From: Hyphomonas sediminis
GTDB taxonomy: Bacteria > Pseudomonadota > Alphaproteobacteria > Caulobacterales > Hyphomonadaceae
Assembly: GCF_019679475.1 (NCBI RefSeq)
Contig: NZ_JAIEZP010000001.1
Coordinates: 1,426,001-1,490,000 of the forward strand
DNA length: 64,000 bases
Direction: 5' to 3'
Below are positions 44,227 to 56,754 of this stretch, one piece after another. Made by a program: the position numbers and the translations under genes. The notes beneath the pieces were generated by a model. It made no database searches and had not been told where the DNA came from. It was given only the letters and a program-made list of their open reading frames with translations. Position 1 is the stretch's first letter. Each line of letters begins with the position of its first letter.

Positions 44227-44261
44227 ACTCGCCGGGCGGCAGGGGACCTCGCCCGGCGAGT
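44227..44261 (+). other. Perfect hairpin between rpsG and fusA
   Basis: An 11-bp uninterrupted stem (ACTCGCCGGGC at 44227-44237 with GCCCGGCGAGT at 44251-44261) has a 13-base loop. No T run follows. It occupies nearly half of the 81-base gap and ends 39 bases before the fusA start. Confidence 0.65.
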
Positions 44262-44300
44262 GCCCTTCCTTCCGGGAAGCAAAAACGAAGGTTTGAACAC

Positions 44301-46424
<2,124 letters not shown>

Positions 46425-46459
46425 TCGGGCCCCCTGTTAAGAACTAAAGGAGAGGCCCG

Positions 46460-47650
46460 ATGGGCAAGGCAAAGTTTGAGCGGACCAAACCGCACGTAAA
46501 CATTGGCACGATCGGCCACGTTGACCATGGCAAGACGACGCTGACGGCAGCGATCACGATGACGCTTGCGAAGTCTGGCGGTGCGACGGCGAAGGCATAT
46601 GCCGACATCGACGCGGCGCCGGAAGAGAAGGCGCGTGGCATCACGATCAACACGTCGCACGTTGAGTACGAGACGGAGAACCGTCACTACGCGCACGTCG
46701 ACTGCCCCGGCCACGCCGACTATGTGAAGAACATGATCACCGGTGCAGCCCAGATGGACGGCGCGATCCTGGTTGTGAACGCGGCTGACGGCCCGATGCC
46801 GCAGACGCGCGAGCACATTCTTCTGGCACGCCAGGTTGGCGTTCCGGCGCTGGTCGTGTTCCTGAACAAGGTCGACATGGTCGACGACGCCGAGCTGCTC
46901 GAGCTGGTCGAGATGGAAGTGCGTGAACTTCTGTCTTCGTACAACTTCCCGGGCGACGAGATTCCGATCGTCAAGGGTTCGGCGCTTGCCGCTGTTGAAG
47001 ACCGCGATCCGGAAATCGGCCAGAACGCGATCCTCGAGCTGATGAAAGCCGTCGACGACTACATCCCGACCCCGGAGCGTCCGCTGGACAAGCCGTTCCT
47101 GATGCCGGTTGAAGACGTGTTCTCGATCTCTGGCCGCGGTACGGTTGTGACCGGCCGGGTTGAGCAGGGTGTCGTGAAAGTCGGTGAGGAAATCGAGATC
47201 GTCGGCATCCGCCCGACCGTCAAGACGACCTGCACGGGCGTTGAGATGTTCCGCAAGCTGCTCGACCAGGGCCAGGCAGGCGACAACATCGGCGCGCTGC
47301 TTCGCGGTGTTGACCGTGAAGGCGTTGAGCGCGGCCAGGTTCTCTGCAAGCCGGGTTCGATCACGCCGCACACGGTGTTCGAAGCTGAGGCTTACATCCT
47401 GACGAAAGAAGAAGGCGGCCGCCACACGCCGTTCTTCACGAACTACCGTCCGCAGTTCTACTTCCGTACGACGGACGTGACGGGCATCGTGAAGCTTCCG
47501 GCTGACAAGGAAATGGTCCTGCCGGGCGACAACGTGAAGATGGACGTTGAACTGATCGCTCCGATCGCCATGGACCAGGGTCTGCGCTTCGCTATCCGCG
47601 AAGGCGGCCGTACCGTCGGCGCAGGCGTCGTCTCCGCCATCAAGAAATAA
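46460..47650 (+). CDS. tuf: Elongation factor Tu
   Basis: This 396-residue GTPase carries aminoacyl-tRNA to the ribosome. It has [10 protein letters not shown] (about 19-28), the switch I segment [33 protein letters not shown], and the C-terminal barrel domains ending [23 protein letters not shown] lies 7 bases before the ATG. It is the last gene of the str operon and is followed by a strong terminator. Many alphaproteobacteria carry a second copy elsewhere; only one is in this window. Confidence 0.98.
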   Translation: MGKAKFERTKPHVNIGTIGHVDHGKTTLTAAITMTLAKSGGATAKAYADIDAAPEEKARGITINTSHVEYETENRHYAHVDCPGHADYVKNMITGAAQMDGAILVVNAADGPMPQTREHILLARQVGVPALVVFLNKVDMVDDAELLELVEMEVRELLSSYNFPGDEIPIVKGSALAAVEDRDPEIGQNAILELMKAVDDYIPTPERPLDKPFLMPVEDVFSISGRGTVVTGRVEQGVVKVGEEIEIVGIRPTVKTTCTGVEMFRKLLDQGQAGDNIGALLRGVDREGVERGQVLCKPGSITPHTVFEAEAYILTKEEGGRHTPFFTNYRPQFYFRTTDVTGIVKLPADKEMVLPGDNVKMDVELIAPIAMDQGLRFAIREGGRTVGAGVVSAIKK

Positions 47651-47682
47651 GAATGTTCCCGTAAAGGGGCTTTCAGAATCAG

Positions 47683-47709
47683 AAAGGCCGCCTTCGGGCG
47701 GCCTTTTTT
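47683..47709 (+). terminator. Intrinsic terminator after tuf
   Basis: A 10-bp perfect stem with a TTCG loop (47683-47706) and six T residues lies just downstream of tuf. Confidence 0.93.
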
Positions 47710-47815
47710 GTTGCGGGAAAGGCTCTCGGGTCCGGATTCCTGCTCCAAGGCGGTCTCGTATGCCGGGGTAGGGCGAAATAGCCCGGTTCGCCTGCAGATT
47801 CCTTTAATCCACCTG

Positions 47816-47842
47816 TTGACGCACCCGATTCTCTGGCATAGA
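47816..47842 (+). promoter_or_regulatory. Possible promoter of the S10-spc operon
   Basis: TTGACG is followed by CATAGA after 15 bases, shorter than ideal. It is the best candidate in the 280-base gap between tuf and rpsJ. The leader from here to 47989 contains an imperfect hairpin (CCCAGGCGC near 47925 with GCGCCTTGGG near 47950) and no supported gene. Confidence 0.35.
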
Positions 47843-47989
47843 AGCCGCACTTCGCCGGGATGGCTGCGCTTCTTTAACAGCGAACGCTCCCTCGAAACTG
47901 ACAATTAATCTACACAGCCGCCCAGGCGCTCGATGCTGACGAGCCATCGCGCCTTGGGTCAAAGTGTTTTTGCGCGGACGGACCAAACG

Positions 47990-48310
47990 ATGGAACGACA
48001 AAATATCCGGATCAGGCTGAAGGCCTTTGATCACCGCGCGCTCGACATGTCGGCGAAGGAAATCGTGAATACGGCGAAGCGCACCGGCGCTGAAGTCCGT
48101 GGCCCGGTCCCGCTGCCGACCCGTATCGAGCGCTTCACGGTGAACCGGTCGCCCCACATCGACAAGAAGTCGCGTGAGCAGTTCGAAATCCGTACGCACA
48201 CTCGCATTCTCGACATCGTCGATCCGACCCCGCAGACCGTGGACGCGCTCATGAAGCTCGACCTGTCTTCCGGTGTTGGTATTGAGATCAAGCTCGAGGG
48301 AGGCCGATAA
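47990..48310 (+). CDS. rpsJ: 30S ribosomal protein S10
   Basis: This 106-residue S10 protein is also the transcription factor NusE. It has the start [21 protein letters not shown], the loop [29 protein letters not shown] and the tail [18 protein letters not shown]. The ATG at 47990 is fixed by the family N-terminus; an in-frame reading from 47933 is not conserved. The Shine-Dalgarno is weak. It heads a long run of ribosomal genes and overlaps rplC by one base (TAATG). Confidence 0.97.
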   Translation: MERQNIRIRLKAFDHRALDMSAKEIVNTAKRTGAEVRGPVPLPTRIERFTVNRSPHIDKKSREQFEIRTHTRILDIVDPTPQTVDALMKLDLSSGVGIEIKLEGGR

Positions 48311-49068
48311 TGACTCTTCCTGCTGCTCGTACTGGCGTTCTCGCCCGCAAAGTCGGCATGACCCGTATCTTTGCTGCTGATGGCCGCCACGTGCCCGTCA
48401 CGGTTCTGTCGCTCGATGGCTGCCAGGTTGTTGGCGTTCGTTCTGAAGAAGAGCGTTCGGTTACCACCAAGAAGGGCGGTCAGGTGACCCGTACCGATGG
48501 CTACAAAGCTGTCATCATGGGCGCTGGCGAAAAGAAGGCCAAGAACACCACCAAGGCTCTGCGCGGTCAGTTCGCGAAAGCCGGTGTTGCGCCCAAGGCG
48601 AAGCTGAAAGAATTCCGCGTCAGCGGCGACCTGCCGGAAGTTGGTGCGACTGTGCTCGCAGACCACTTCGTCGAAGGTCAGCTGGTCGATGTTGCGGCGC
48701 TCTCCACCGGTAAAGGTTTTGCCGGTGCTATGAAGCGCTGGAACTTCGGTGGTCTGCGCGCTTCGCACGGTGTTTCTATCTCTCACCGTTCGCACGGTTC
48801 GACTGGTATGAACCAGGATCCGGGCCGCGTGTTCAAGAACAAGAAAATGGCTGGTCACCTCGGTGTCGAGCGTGTCACGACCCAGAATCTGGAAGTCGTT
48901 CGCACGGACGTTGAGCGCGGCCTTATCCTCGTGAAGGGCTCGGTTCCGGGCCATGACGGGACATTCGTTGAAATCCGTGACGCTGTGAAGAAGAAGCTGC
49001 CGGCCGATGCGCCTGCCGCTGGTTCCTTCAAGGCTGTGGAAAAGCTCTCCGCCGGGGGTGAAGGCTAA
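48310..49068 (+). CDS. rplC: 50S ribosomal protein L3
   Basis: This 252-residue L3 protein reaches the peptidyl transferase centre. Its signatures are [27 protein letters not shown], the [33 protein letters not shown] loop and [21 protein letters not shown]. The glutamine methylated by PrmB in other species falls in this region (NQDPGRVFK). It is longer than the E. coli protein, as is usual in alphaproteobacteria. GGGAGG precedes the ATG, and it overlaps rplD by one base. Confidence 0.97.
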   Translation: MTLPAARTGVLARKVGMTRIFAADGRHVPVTVLSLDGCQVVGVRSEEERSVTTKKGGQVTRTDGYKAVIMGAGEKKAKNTTKALRGQFAKAGVAPKAKLKEFRVSGDLPEVGATVLADHFVEGQLVDVAALSTGKGFAGAMKRWNFGGLRASHGVSISHRSHGSTGMNQDPGRVFKNKKMAGHLGVERVTTQNLEVVRTDVERGLILVKGSVPGHDGTFVEIRDAVKKKLPADAPAAGSFKAVEKLSAGGEG

Positions 49069-49715
49069 TGGAACTCTCAGTTAAAACCCTCGCTGGCGAC
49101 GCAGCTGGCAAGATCGAGCTGGACGACGCGATTTTCGGCATTGACGAAATCCGCGGCGATATCCTGCAGCGCACCGTGCGCTGGCAGCTCGCTCGCCGTC
49201 AGGCCGGTACGCACAAGGCGAAGTCGCGCTCTGAAGTGAGCCGGACGACCAAGAAGTCGATCCGCCAAAAAGGTTCGGGCGGCGCTCGTCACGGTTCGCG
49301 CAACGCCCCGATCTTCGTCGGTGGTGGTGTTGCTCACGGCCCGCGCGTTCGCAGCCATGCGCACGACCTGCCGAAAAAGATCCGCAAGATGGCTCTGGCG
49401 CATGCCCTGTCGTCGAAAGTGAAAGAAAGCTCCATCGTCGTTCTCGACAAGGCGGAGCTGACGGCACCGAAGACCAAGGAACTCGTCCAGGCTTTCAAAG
49501 GCCTTGGCATCGAGAACGCCCTGATCATCTCGGGCGCCGAGGTCAACGAGAACTTCGCTCGCGCCGCGCGGAACATCCCGAACATCGACGTGCTGCCGGT
49601 TGCTGGCCTGAACGTTTATGACATTTTGCGTCGCCGCACCCTGGTCATCACCAAGGAAGCCGCTGAGGGCATCAAAGCCCGCTTCGAAGGCGCCACTGCT
49701 CCGGAGGCTGAATAA
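49068..49715 (+). CDS. rplD: 50S ribosomal protein L4
   Basis: This 215-residue L4 protein lines the exit tunnel. The extended loop is visible as [44 protein letters not shown], and the C-terminal domain includes [25 protein letters not shown]4 represses the S10 operon in E. coli; no equivalent leader could be confirmed here. Its start and stop overlap the neighbouring genes by one base each. Confidence 0.97.
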   Translation: MELSVKTLAGDAAGKIELDDAIFGIDEIRGDILQRTVRWQLARRQAGTHKAKSRSEVSRTTKKSIRQKGSGGARHGSRNAPIFVGGGVAHGPRVRSHAHDLPKKIRKMALAHALSSKVKESSIVVLDKAELTAPKTKELVQAFKGLGIENALIISGAEVNENFARAARNIPNIDVLPVAGLNVYDILRRRTLVITKEAAEGIKARFEGATAPEAE

Positions 49716-50014
49716 TGGCCGAGGTTAAGCCGCATCACTACGACGTGATCCGCCGCCCGCTGATCACTGAGAAATCGACGCTCGTCGCTGAGCAGAACAA
49801 GATCGTCTTCGAGGTTGCTCCTGGCGCCGACAAGAAAGCGATCAAGGAGGCTGTCGAAGCCCTGTTCAAAGTGAGCGTCACGAAGGTCAACACCCTGACC
49901 CAGAAGGGCAAGACGAAACGCTTCCGTGGCTTCGAGGGCCGCCGCTCCGACGTGAAGAAAGCGATCGTTACGCTTGCTGAAGGCCAGTCGGTCGACATCT
50001 CGACGGGCCTGTAA
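49715..50014 (+). CDS. rplW: 50S ribosomal protein L23
   Basis: This 99-residue L23 protein sits at the tunnel exit, the docking site for trigger factor and SRP. It starts [34 protein letters not shown] and has the long basic loop [34 protein letters not shown] lies 7 bases before the ATG inside rplD. Confidence 0.97.
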   Translation: MAEVKPHHYDVIRRPLITEKSTLVAEQNKIVFEVAPGADKKAIKEAVEALFKVSVTKVNTLTQKGKTKRFRGFEGRRSDVKKAIVTLAEGQSVDISTGL

Positions 50015-50032
50015 GGGAGAAGGACGAAGCTA

Positions 50033-50863
50033 ATGGCACTTAAGACATTCAACCCGACCTCTCCCGGCCGCCGCCAGCTCGTGCTGGTGGACCGTACGGG
50101 TCTCCACAAAGGCAAGCCGGTTAAGGCGCTGACCGAGGGCGTTTCGTCCAAGGGTGGCCGCAACAACCAGGGCCGCGTTACTGTTCGCCACCAGGGCGGC
50201 GGCGCGAAGCGCCTTTATCGTAAAGTGGACTTCAAGCGGAACCGTTGGGACATCCCGGCGACCGTCGAGCGTCTGGAATACGATCCCAACCGCACGGCCT
50301 TCATTGCGCTGATCAAGTACGAAGACGGCGAGCTGTCCTACATCATCGCGCCGCAGCGCCTTGAAGTAGGGGACACGGTCATCACCTCCGCTACGGCTGA
50401 CATCAAGCCGGGCAACGTGCTGCCGCTGAAGGCTATCCCGGTCGGTACGATCATTCACAACATCGAGCTGAAGCCCCAGAAGGGCGCGCAGATGGTCCGC
50501 TCCGCCGGCACCTACGCTCAGCTCGTTGGCCGCGACTCCGGTTACGCTCAGATCAAACTGGCTTCGGGCGAGCTCCGCATGGTGCTCGACAGCTGCCTGG
50601 CAACGATCGGCGCCGTGTCGAACCCGGACAAAATGAACGAAGTCAGCTCCAAGGCTGGCCGTAACCGCCACCTGGGCAAGCGCCCGACGGTTCGCGGTGT
50701 CGTCATGAACCCCGTCGACCACCCGCACGGTGGTGGTGAGGGCAAGTCCTCCGGTGGCCGTCACCCGGTTACGCCGTGGGGTAAAAAGACCCGCGGTCCG
50801 AAGACCCGTAACAACAAGGCAACGGATCGTCTCATCATCCGTCGCCGTAACGCAAAACGCTAA
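50033..50863 (+). CDS. rplB: 50S ribosomal protein L2
   Basis: This 276-residue L2 protein is needed for subunit association and peptidyl transfer. Landmarks are [51 protein letters not shown], and [34 protein letters not shown] with the conserved catalytic-region histidine. AAGGA lies 8 bases before the ATG. Confidence 0.98.
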   Translation: MALKTFNPTSPGRRQLVLVDRTGLHKGKPVKALTEGVSSKGGRNNQGRVTVRHQGGGAKRLYRKVDFKRNRWDIPATVERLEYDPNRTAFIALIKYEDGELSYIIAPQRLEVGDTVITSATADIKPGNVLPLKAIPVGTIIHNIELKPQKGAQMVRSAGTYAQLVGRDSGYAQIKLASGELRMVLDSCLATIGAVSNPDKMNEVSSKAGRNRHLGKRPTVRGVVMNPVDHPHGGGEGKSSGGRHPVTPWGKKTRGPKTRNNKATDRLIIRRRNAKR

Positions 50864-50881
50864 TCAGGGAGCCCGAGAGAC

Positions 50882-51160
50882 ATGTCCCGTTCTGTCTGGA
50901 AAGGCCCGTTTGTCGACGGCTACCTCCTGAAGAAGGCTGAAGAGGCCCGTGCGTCGGAAAAACGCGCCGTGATCAAGACCTGGTCGCGCCGTTCGACGAT
51001 CCTGCCTCAATTTGTTGGCCTCAACTTTCAGGTTCACAATGGCAACAAGTTCATCCCGGTCTCGGTGACCGAGGAGATGGTCGGTCACAAGTTCGGTGAG
51101 TTCGCGCCGACCCGTACCTATTACGGTCACGGTGCCGACAAGAAAGCGAAGAGGAAATAA
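50882..51160 (+). CDS. rpsS: 30S ribosomal protein S19
   Basis: This 92-residue S19 protein of the small-subunit head starts [25 protein letters not shown]. It has the core [50 protein letters not shown] and a basic tail. The order rplB-rpsS-rplV-rpsC is standard. The spacing to rplV is only two bases. Confidence 0.98.
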   Translation: MSRSVWKGPFVDGYLLKKAEEARASEKRAVIKTWSRRSTILPQFVGLNFQVHNGNKFIPVSVTEEMVGHKFGEFAPTRTYYGHGADKKAKRK

Positions 51161-51162
51161 TC

Positions 51163-51552
51163 ATGGCAAAGGCCAAGAATCCTCCGAAGCAGGCGGCTAA
51201 CGAGTCGCGCGCGGTGCTCCGCATGTACCGCTCCAGCCCGCAGAAGCTGAACCTTCTGGCTCAGCAGATCCGTGGTCTGCCGATCCAGCGCGCGCTCAAT
51301 GAGATGAAGTTCTCGCCGAAGCGCCCTGCGAAGGACGTCTACAAGCTGCTGCAGAGCGCCGTTGCGAACGCCGAGAACAACCATGGTCTCGACATCGACA
51401 GCCTGGTCGTTGCTGAAGCCCATGTCGGTAAGAACCTCGTCATGAAGCGCATTCGTGCCCGCGCCCGCGGCCGCGCTGCCCGCATCATGAAGCCGTTCTC
51501 GCAACTTACTATTGTCCTGCGTGACACCAGCCAGACTGCGGAGGCCGCATAA
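51163..51552 (+). CDS. rplV: 50S ribosomal protein L22
   Basis: This 129-residue L22 protein has a beta hairpin that reaches into the exit tunnel ([32 protein letters not shown]). The globular part contains [56 protein letters not shown]. Macrolide-resistance deletions known in this hairpin are not evident. GAGGA lies 7 bases before the ATG, and the gene overlaps rpsC by one base. Confidence 0.97.
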   Translation: MAKAKNPPKQAANESRAVLRMYRSSPQKLNLLAQQIRGLPIQRALNEMKFSPKRPAKDVYKLLQSAVANAENNHGLDIDSLVVAEAHVGKNLVMKRIRARARGRAARIMKPFSQLTIVLRDTSQTAEAA

Positions 51553-52289
51553 TGGGTCAGAAAGTTAATCCGATTGGCCTGCGCCTCGGCATCAACCGTA
51601 CCTCGGACAGCCGTTGGTACGCTGACAGTGCTGACTACGGCCGTCTTCTTCACGAAGACCTCGCGATCCGTAAAGCGATCCGCGAAAAGCTGAAGCAGGC
51701 CGGCATCTCGAAGATCATCATCGAGCGCCCGCACAAGAAATGCCTCATCACGATCCACACGGCACGTCCGGGTCTCGTGATCGGCAAGAAGGGCGGGGAC
51801 ATCGAAGTGCTCCGTAAAGAGCTCGCGAAGATGACCTCGGACGAAGTCCGCGTGAACCTCGTTGAAATCCGCAAGCCGGAAATCGACGCCACGCTGATCG
51901 CCGACGACATCGCTCGTCAGCTTGAGCGCCGCGCCTCGTTCCGCCGTGCCATGAAGCGTTCGATCCAGTCCGCCATGCGTCTCGGCGCTGAGGGTGTGAA
52001 GGTTGTCGTCTCCGGCCGTCTCGGCGGCGCAGAGATCGCCCGCACTGAGAAGTACGCCGAAGGTTCGGTTCCGCTGCACACGCTGCGCGCCGACATTGAC
52101 TACGGCACGGCAGAAGCAGAAACCACCTACGGCATCATCGGCGTGAAGGTGTGGGTCTACAAAGGTGAAATCCTCGAGCACGATCCGATGGCTCAGGACA
52201 AGCGCCTTGAGACCTCCGGCCAGTCGCGCGCCCGAGCAAATGCCAACCAGCGCGGCCCGGCTTCCGGCGCCCAGGCGGCAGGAGCATAA
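51552..52289 (+). CDS. rpsC: 30S ribosomal protein S3
   Basis: This 245-residue S3 protein at the mRNA entry channel starts [25 protein letters not shown]. The KH domain contains [20 protein letters not shown], and the C-terminal part contains [44 protein letters not shown]. The Ala/Gln-rich tail is variable, as in relatives. GGAGG lies 7 bases before the ATG. Confidence 0.98.
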   Translation: MGQKVNPIGLRLGINRTSDSRWYADSADYGRLLHEDLAIRKAIREKLKQAGISKIIIERPHKKCLITIHTARPGLVIGKKGGDIEVLRKELAKMTSDEVRVNLVEIRKPEIDATLIADDIARQLERRASFRRAMKRSIQSAMRLGAEGVKVVVSGRLGGAEIARTEKYAEGSVPLHTLRADIDYGTAEAETTYGIIGVKVWVYKGEILEHDPMAQDKRLETSGQSRARANANQRGPASGAQAAGA

Positions 52290-52292
52290 TCG

Positions 52293-52709
52293 ATGCTGCA
52301 ACCGAAACGCACCAAGTTCCGTAAGGCCTTTAAAGGCTCCATCAACGGTCAGTCGAAAGGCGGCTTCACGCTGGCTTTTGGCCAATTCGGCCTCAAGGCT
52401 CTTGAGCCCGAGCGCGTCACCGCACGTCAGATCGAGGCAACCCGCCGCGCGATCACTCGTGAGATGAAGCGTCAGGGCAAGGTCTGGATCCGCGTGTTCC
52501 CGGATGTTCCGGTTACCGCGAAGCCTATCGAAGTCCGTATGGGTAAGGGTAAGGGCGGCGTTGACCGTTGGGTCACGCGTGTTGCTCCTGGCCGTATCCT
52601 GTTCGAAATCGACGGTGTCCCGGAAGAAGTCGCTCGCCAGGCTCTCGCCCTCGGCGCTGCGAAGCTCCCGATCAAGACCAAAGTCGTCAAGCGTATCGAG
52701 GGGATCTGA
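52293..52709 (+). CDS. rplP: 50S ribosomal protein L16
   Basis: This 138-residue L16 protein of the A-site region starts [75 protein letters not shown]. The rest, [32 protein letters not shown], is full length. AGGAG lies 8 bases before the ATG. Confidence 0.98.
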   Translation: MLQPKRTKFRKAFKGSINGQSKGGFTLAFGQFGLKALEPERVTARQIEATRRAITREMKRQGKVWIRVFPDVPVTAKPIEVRMGKGKGGVDRWVTRVAPGRILFEIDGVPEEVARQALALGAAKLPIKTKVVKRIEGI

Positions 52710-52711
52710 TC

Positions 52712-52909
52712 ATGAAAGCCGCCGATGTGAGATCGAAGAGCGAAGATCAGCTCAAGGACGAGCTGCTGAAGCTCAAGAAAGAACAGTTCAACCTGCGCTT
52801 CCAGGCAGCCACGGGCCAGCTGGAAAAGACGGGCCGCGTTACCGAGGTTCGTCGTGACATCGCTCGGATCAAAACGATCCTGCGCGAGAAGGCCCAGGCA
52901 GGCAAGTAA
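52712..52909 (+). CDS. rpmC: 50S ribosomal protein L29
   Basis: This 65-residue two-helix protein ([20 protein letters not shown], then [39 protein letters not shown]) sits at the tunnel exit next to L23. The ATG at 52712, two bases after the rplP stop with GAGGGG 8 bases upstream, fixes the start. A longer in-frame reading runs back through rplP and is not real. Confidence 0.96.
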   Translation: MKAADVRSKSEDQLKDELLKLKKEQFNLRFQAATGQLEKTGRVTEVRRDIARIKTILREKAQAGK

Positions 52910-52920
52910 GGAGACCGAGC

Positions 52921-53166
52921 ATGCCCAAACGTATTATGAAAGGCGTCGTTGTCTCCGCTAAGCAGGACAAGACCGCCATTGTCCGAGTCGAGCGTACCTT
53001 CACGCACCCGATGCTGAAGAAGATCGTCCGGAAGTCGAACAAGTATCACGCCCACGACGAGAACAACGCTGCTGTCGAGGGTCAGACTGTTTCCATTCGC
53101 GAGTGCGCGCCCAAGTCGAAGCTGAAGCGCTGGGAACTCGTGACCGATGAAGGGAGCGACGCATGA
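52921..53166 (+). CDS. rpsQ: 30S ribosomal protein S17
   Basis: This 81-residue OB-fold protein binds 16S rRNA. It contains [48 protein letters not shown] and the tail [24 protein letters not shown] lies 7 bases before the ATG. Its stop overlaps the rplN start (ATGA). Confidence 0.97.
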   Translation: MPKRIMKGVVVSAKQDKTAIVRVERTFTHPMLKKIVRKSNKYHAHDENNAAVEGQTVSIRECAPKSKLKRWELVTDEGSDA

Positions 53167-53531
53167 TCCAGATGCAAACCCACCTGCGGGTCGCCGATAA
53201 CTCGGGCGCACGCCGCGTGATGTGCATCAAGGTGCTCGGCGGCGCTGGCCGCCGTTACGCCTCGGTGGGCGACGTGATTGTCGTCTCGATCAAGGAAGCG
53301 ATCCCCACGGGCCGCGTGAAGAAAGGTGACGTCCGCAAGGCTGTCGTCGTTCGCGTTGCCAAGGACATCAACCGTCCGGATGGCTCCACGATCCGTTTCG
53401 ACTCGAACGCTGCCGTTCTGATCAACAACAATGGTGAGCCGATTGGCACCCGCGTCTTTGGCCCGGTTCCGCGTGAACTGCGTGGCAAGAACCAGGTGAA
53501 GATCGCCAACATGGCGCCGGAGGTCCTGTAA
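53163..53531 (+). CDS. rplN: 50S ribosomal protein L14
   Basis: This 122-residue L14 protein at the subunit interface begins [50 protein letters not shown]. It continues with [47 protein letters not shown], an almost invariant sequence. Translation is coupled to rpsQ by a 4-base overlap. Confidence 0.98.
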   Translation: MIQMQTHLRVADNSGARRVMCIKVLGGAGRRYASVGDVIVVSIKEAIPTGRVKKGDVRKAVVVRVAKDINRPDGSTIRFDSNAAVLINNNGEPIGTRVFGPVPRELRGKNQVKIANMAPEVL

Positions 53532-53533
53532 TC

Positions 53534-53851
53534 ATGGCCGCGAAGATCAAAAAAGGTGACACTGTCATCGTCATCGCCGGCAAGGACAAAGGCACCAAGG
53601 GCGAAGTCCTGAAAGTGCTGCCGGAAGAGAACCGTGTTGTGGTTCGCGGCGTTAACGTCGTGAAGCGCCACCAGAAGCCGACCCAGATGGATCCGGGTGG
53701 CCTCAAGTCGTTCGAATCGCCGGTTCACGTGTCCAACGTGGCGCTCGCCGATCCGCGCGACGGCAAGGCTGTCCGCGTTGGTTTCAAGATTGACCAGCAT
53801 GGCCGGAAGACGCGCTTTGCGAAACGCTCAGGGGAATCGATCGATGTCTGA
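53534..53851 (+). CDS. rplX: 50S ribosomal protein L24
   Basis: This 105-residue L24 protein, an early 23S assembly factor, has the KOW motif [47 protein letters not shown]. The C-terminal part is [26 protein letters not shown] precedes the ATG. Its 3' end overlaps the rplE start by eight bases. Confidence 0.97.
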   Translation: MAAKIKKGDTVIVIAGKDKGTKGEVLKVLPEENRVVVRGVNVVKRHQKPTQMDPGGLKSFESPVHVSNVALADPRDGKAVRVGFKIDQHGRKTRFAKRSGESIDV

Positions 53852-54398
53852 GACATATGAACCCCGCCTCAAGCGGAAGTACCGGGAACAGATCCGGGAA
53901 AAACTGCAGGAGCAGTTCAACTATTCGAACCCGATGAAGGTTCCGAAGCTCGACAAGGTCGTGATCAACATGGGCGTGGGCGAAGCCGTCAACGACTCCA
54001 AGAAGATCAAAGCGGCCCTGGCTGAGCTCGAAAAGATCGCCGGTCAGAAGCCGGTGGCTACGAAGGCCCGCAAGTCGATCGCTGGCTTTAAAGTCCGTGA
54101 AGGTATGCTGATCGGTGCAAAGGTTACCCTTCGCCGCGACCAGATGTACGAATTCCTCGACCGCCTGACCACGATCGCGCTGCCGCGCGTGAAGGACTTC
54201 CGCGGTCTGAACGGCAAGAGCTTTGACGGCCGTGGCAACTACGCCATGGGCATCAAGGAACACATCGTGTTCCCGGAGATCAATTACGACGACGTGGAAG
54301 AGGTGCGGGGCATGGACATCATCGTCTGCACCACCGCGGAGACGAACGAAGAAGCTAAAGCACTCCTCGCTGAGTGCGGCTTCCCGTTCCGTAACTAG
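53844..54398 (+). CDS. rplE: 50S ribosomal protein L5
   Basis: This 184-residue L5 protein binds 5S rRNA. It starts [50 protein letters not shown], has [17 protein letters not shown], and ends [42 protein letters not shown]. The ATG at 53844 lies inside the end of rplX. An in-frame reading back to 53697 would cover rplX in another frame and is rejected. Confidence 0.97.
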   Translation: MSETYEPRLKRKYREQIREKLQEQFNYSNPMKVPKLDKVVINMGVGEAVNDSKKIKAALAELEKIAGQKPVATKARKSIAGFKVREGMLIGAKVTLRRDQMYEFLDRLTTIALPRVKDFRGLNGKSFDGRGNYAMGIKEHIVFPEINYDDVEEVRGMDIIVCTTAETNEEAKALLAECGFPFRN

Positions 54399-54416
54399 CG
54401 CCAGGAGACTGCTAAT

Positions 54417-54722
54417 ATGGCAAAGAAGAGCGCAATCGAGAAAAACAACAGGCGGAAGGCTCTGGCCAACCGCTTTGCCGCGAAGCGCGCGAAGCTGAAA
54501 GCAGCGGCGATGGATGAAAATCTGTCGCTCGAAGAGCGCTTCAAGGCTCGCATGAAGCTCGCCGAGCTGCCGCGCAATTCGGCCCCTGGCCGCGTGCGCA
54601 ACCGCTGCGAAGTGACGGGCCGCCCGCGCGCGTTTTATCGCAAATTGAAAATGTCGCGTATCGCGCTGCGTGAGCTTGGCTCGCGCGGTCAGATCCCCGG
54701 CCTTGTGAAGTCCAGCTGGTAA
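54417..54722 (+). CDS. rpsN: 30S ribosomal protein S14 (zinc-independent type)
   Basis: This 101-residue S14 protein has the long form without the CxxC pairs of zinc-binding S14. It starts [27 protein letters not shown] and has [40 protein letters not shown] at the C-terminus. AGGAG lies 9 bases before the ATG. Confidence 0.98.
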   Translation: MAKKSAIEKNNRRKALANRFAAKRAKLKAAAMDENLSLEERFKARMKLAELPRNSAPGRVRNRCEVTGRPRAFYRKLKMSRIALRELGSRGQIPGLVKSSW

Positions 54723-54738
54723 GAGAGGAGGGAAGCAG

Positions 54739-55134
54739 ATGAACATTTCCGATCCCCTCGGCGATATGCTCACCCGGATCCGTAACGCGCAGATGCGCGG
54801 CATGTCGAAAGTCATGTCGCCGGCATCGAAGCTGCGCGCGCGCGTCCTCGACGTGCTTACGGACGAGGGTTACATCCGCGGTTACGCCGAGATCGAAAAG
54901 AACGGTCACAAGACCCTCGAAATCGAACTCAAATATTATGAAGGCCAACCGGTCATCTCCGAGATCAAACGTGTCTCGAAGCCTGGCCGTCGTGTCTATT
55001 CGTCCGTGTCGGATATTCCGCTCGTTCGCAACGGTCTTGGTATCTCCATCCTGTCGACTTCGCAGGGTGTGATGTCGGACAACGCTGCGCGCGCCAAGAA
55101 TGTCGGCGGCGAAGTGCTTTGCCGCGTATTCTAG
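54739..55134 (+). CDS. rpsH: 30S ribosomal protein S8
   Basis: This 131-residue S8 protein binds the central domain of 16S rRNA and is the regulator of the spc operon in E. coli. It starts [32 protein letters not shown] and has the C-terminal [60 protein letters not shown] lies 7 bases before the ATG. Confidence 0.98.
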   Translation: MNISDPLGDMLTRIRNAQMRGMSKVMSPASKLRARVLDVLTDEGYIRGYAEIEKNGHKTLEIELKYYEGQPVISEIKRVSKPGRRVYSSVSDIPLVRNGLGISILSTSQGVMSDNAARAKNVGGEVLCRVF

Positions 55135-55146
55135 GAGGCAGGTTCC

Positions 55147-55758
55147 ATGTCCCGTATTGGTAAGCTTGCGATCTCCGTACCGGCCGGTGCTTCTGTCACC
55201 GTCACCGGTCAGACGATCAAGGCAAAAGGCCCGAAGGGCGAGCTTGAGCTCGTTCTCCCGGAAGTCATCACGCCGAAGTTCGAGAACAACGAGCTCACGG
55301 TTGCTCCGCGCGCTGACCTCATGCAGGCAGCTAACGACACGATCGAAGCGGCCAAGGCAAAGGGTAAGCGCCCGCCGACGCTGGCTCAGTCGCTGTCACC
55401 GGACGCTCGTACCCAGTGGGGCACCGCACGTGCCCGCGCTTCCAACATGGTTGAAGGCGTCACCAAGGGGTACTCGAAGACGCTTGAACTCGTCGGCGTT
55501 GGTTACCGCGCGCAGATGCAAGGCGTCGACCTCAAGCTGGCGCTCGGCTATTCGCACGATGTGGTCTATAAGGCGCCGCAAGGCATCAAGATCGAAGCTC
55601 CGAAGCCGACCGAGATCGTGATCTCCGGCGCTGACAAACAGACCGTTGGTCAGGTGGCTGCCGAGATCAAGAAGTTCCGTCCGCCGGAGCCGTATAAAGG
55701 CAAGGGTATCCGCCTGCAGGGCGAATACGTCCGCCGCAAGGAAGGCAAGAAGAAGTAA
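55147..55758 (+). CDS. rplF: 50S ribosomal protein L6, with an internal insertion
   Basis: L6 stabilises the sarcin-ricin region. This copy is 203 residues, against about 177 in the usual bacterial protein. The N-terminal domain ([38 protein letters not shown]) and C-terminal domain ([56 protein letters not shown]) are normal. The extra sequence, about residues 58-86, lies between VAPRADL and [11 protein letters not shown], in the loop before the RxxWGxxRxxxxNMVEGV helix. It is rich in Ala, Lys and Pro and keeps the frame. AGGAGG lies 8 bases before the ATG. Confidence 0.96.
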   Translation: MSRIGKLAISVPAGASVTVTGQTIKAKGPKGELELVLPEVITPKFENNELTVAPRADLMQAANDTIEAAKAKGKRPPTLAQSLSPDARTQWGTARARASNMVEGVTKGYSKTLELVGVGYRAQMQGVDLKLALGYSHDVVYKAPQGIKIEAPKPTEIVISGADKQTVGQVAAEIKKFRPPEPYKGKGIRLQGEYVRRKEGKKK

Positions 55759-55762
55759 GACC

Positions 55763-56125
55763 ATGATGACTTCACGCGATAAGATGCAGCGCCGCGCTCA
55801 GCGCGTCCGCACCAAGCTCCGCCGGGTCGCCGAGGGTCGTCCGCGCCTTTCGGTTACGCGCAGCCACAAGAACATCTCGGTGCAGATCATCGACGACGAG
55901 AAGGGCATCACGCTCGCCTCGGCTTCGACGCTCGAGAAAGACGTTCTGGGCAGCGTCAAAACCGGTGGCAACATCGAAGCGGCAGCCCTGGTCGGTAAGG
56001 CAATTGCCGAACGCGCAAAGAAGGCCGGCGTCGAAGACGTCGTCTTTGATCGCGGCGGTTACATGTTCCACGGCCGGGTGAAAGCCCTGGCAGATGCTGC
56101 CCGCGAGGGCGGCCTGAAATTCTGA
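55763..56125 (+). CDS. rplR: 50S ribosomal protein L18
   Basis: This 120-residue 5S rRNA-binding protein starts [56 protein letters not shown]. It has [42 protein letters not shown] at the end. The ATG at 55763 (or the next codon) lies four bases after rplF; an in-frame reading from 55646 runs through rplF in another frame and is rejected. Confidence 0.96.
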   Translation: MMTSRDKMQRRAQRVRTKLRRVAEGRPRLSVTRSHKNISVQIIDDEKGITLASASTLEKDVLGSVKTGGNIEAAALVGKAIAERAKKAGVEDVVFDRGGYMFHGRVKALADAAREGGLKF

Positions 56126-56138
56126 AGGAGTCTGCCTG

Positions 56139-56741
56139 ATGGCTGAGGAAAGAGGTGAGAAAAGAGGCCGCCGTCGTGATCGCGAGCAACCGCGCGATCG
56201 CGAGGAGGAAGTCTCCGAACTCGTCGACAAGCTGGTTGGTATCAACCGCGTCGCAAAAACCGTGAAGGGCGGCAAGAACTTCGGTTTCGCAGCCCTCGTG
56301 GTTGTCGGCGACCAGAAGGGCCGTGCCGGCTTCGGCAAAGGCAAGGCCCGTGAGGTTCCGGAAGCCATCCGCAAGGCGACCGAAGAAGCCAAGCGCAACA
56401 TGATCCGCGTTCCGCTTCGCGAAGGCCGCACGCTGCACCATGACGGCAACGGCCGCCACGGCGCTGGCAAGGTCGTGCTCCGCGCAGCCCCTCCGGGTAC
56501 CGGCGTGATCGCCGGCGGTCCGATGCGCGCTGTCATGGAAGTGCTCGGCGTCCAGGACGTTGTCGGCAAGTCGCTCGGTTCGTCGAACCCCTACAACATG
56601 GTTCGCGCCACGTTCGATGCTTTGAAATCGCAGGCCAACCCGCGTACGGTTGCGTCCAAGCGCGGCCTCAAGGTCCAGGACATTGTCGGCCGCCGCGCCG
56701 ATGGTGCTTCCGAAGCCGGCATGGCCGACTCGGTGAACTGA
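56139..56741 (+). CDS. rpsE: 30S ribosomal protein S5
   Basis: This 200-residue S5 protein, a decoding-accuracy protein, has a charged N-terminal extension ([20 protein letters not shown]) before [53 protein letters not shown]. The remainder is [76 protein letters not shown] lies 8 bases before the ATG. Confidence 0.98.
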   Translation: MAEERGEKRGRRRDREQPRDREEEVSELVDKLVGINRVAKTVKGGKNFGFAALVVVGDQKGRAGFGKGKAREVPEAIRKATEEAKRNMIRVPLREGRTLHHDGNGRHGAGKVVLRAAPPGTGVIAGGPMRAVMEVLGVQDVVGKSLGSSNPYNMVRATFDALKSQANPRTVASKRGLKVQDIVGRRADGASEAGMADSVN

Positions 56742-56754
56742 CAGGAGCTCTCTC

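Noticed and set aside
47458-47904. A minus-strand open frame over the end of tuf and the gap before rpsJ
   Set aside because: It crosses the tuf terminator, has no recognisable domain and is partly a shadow of tuf.
53697-53843. In-frame extension of rplE into rplX
   Set aside because: It covers rplX in another frame, and the L5 family start is at 53844.
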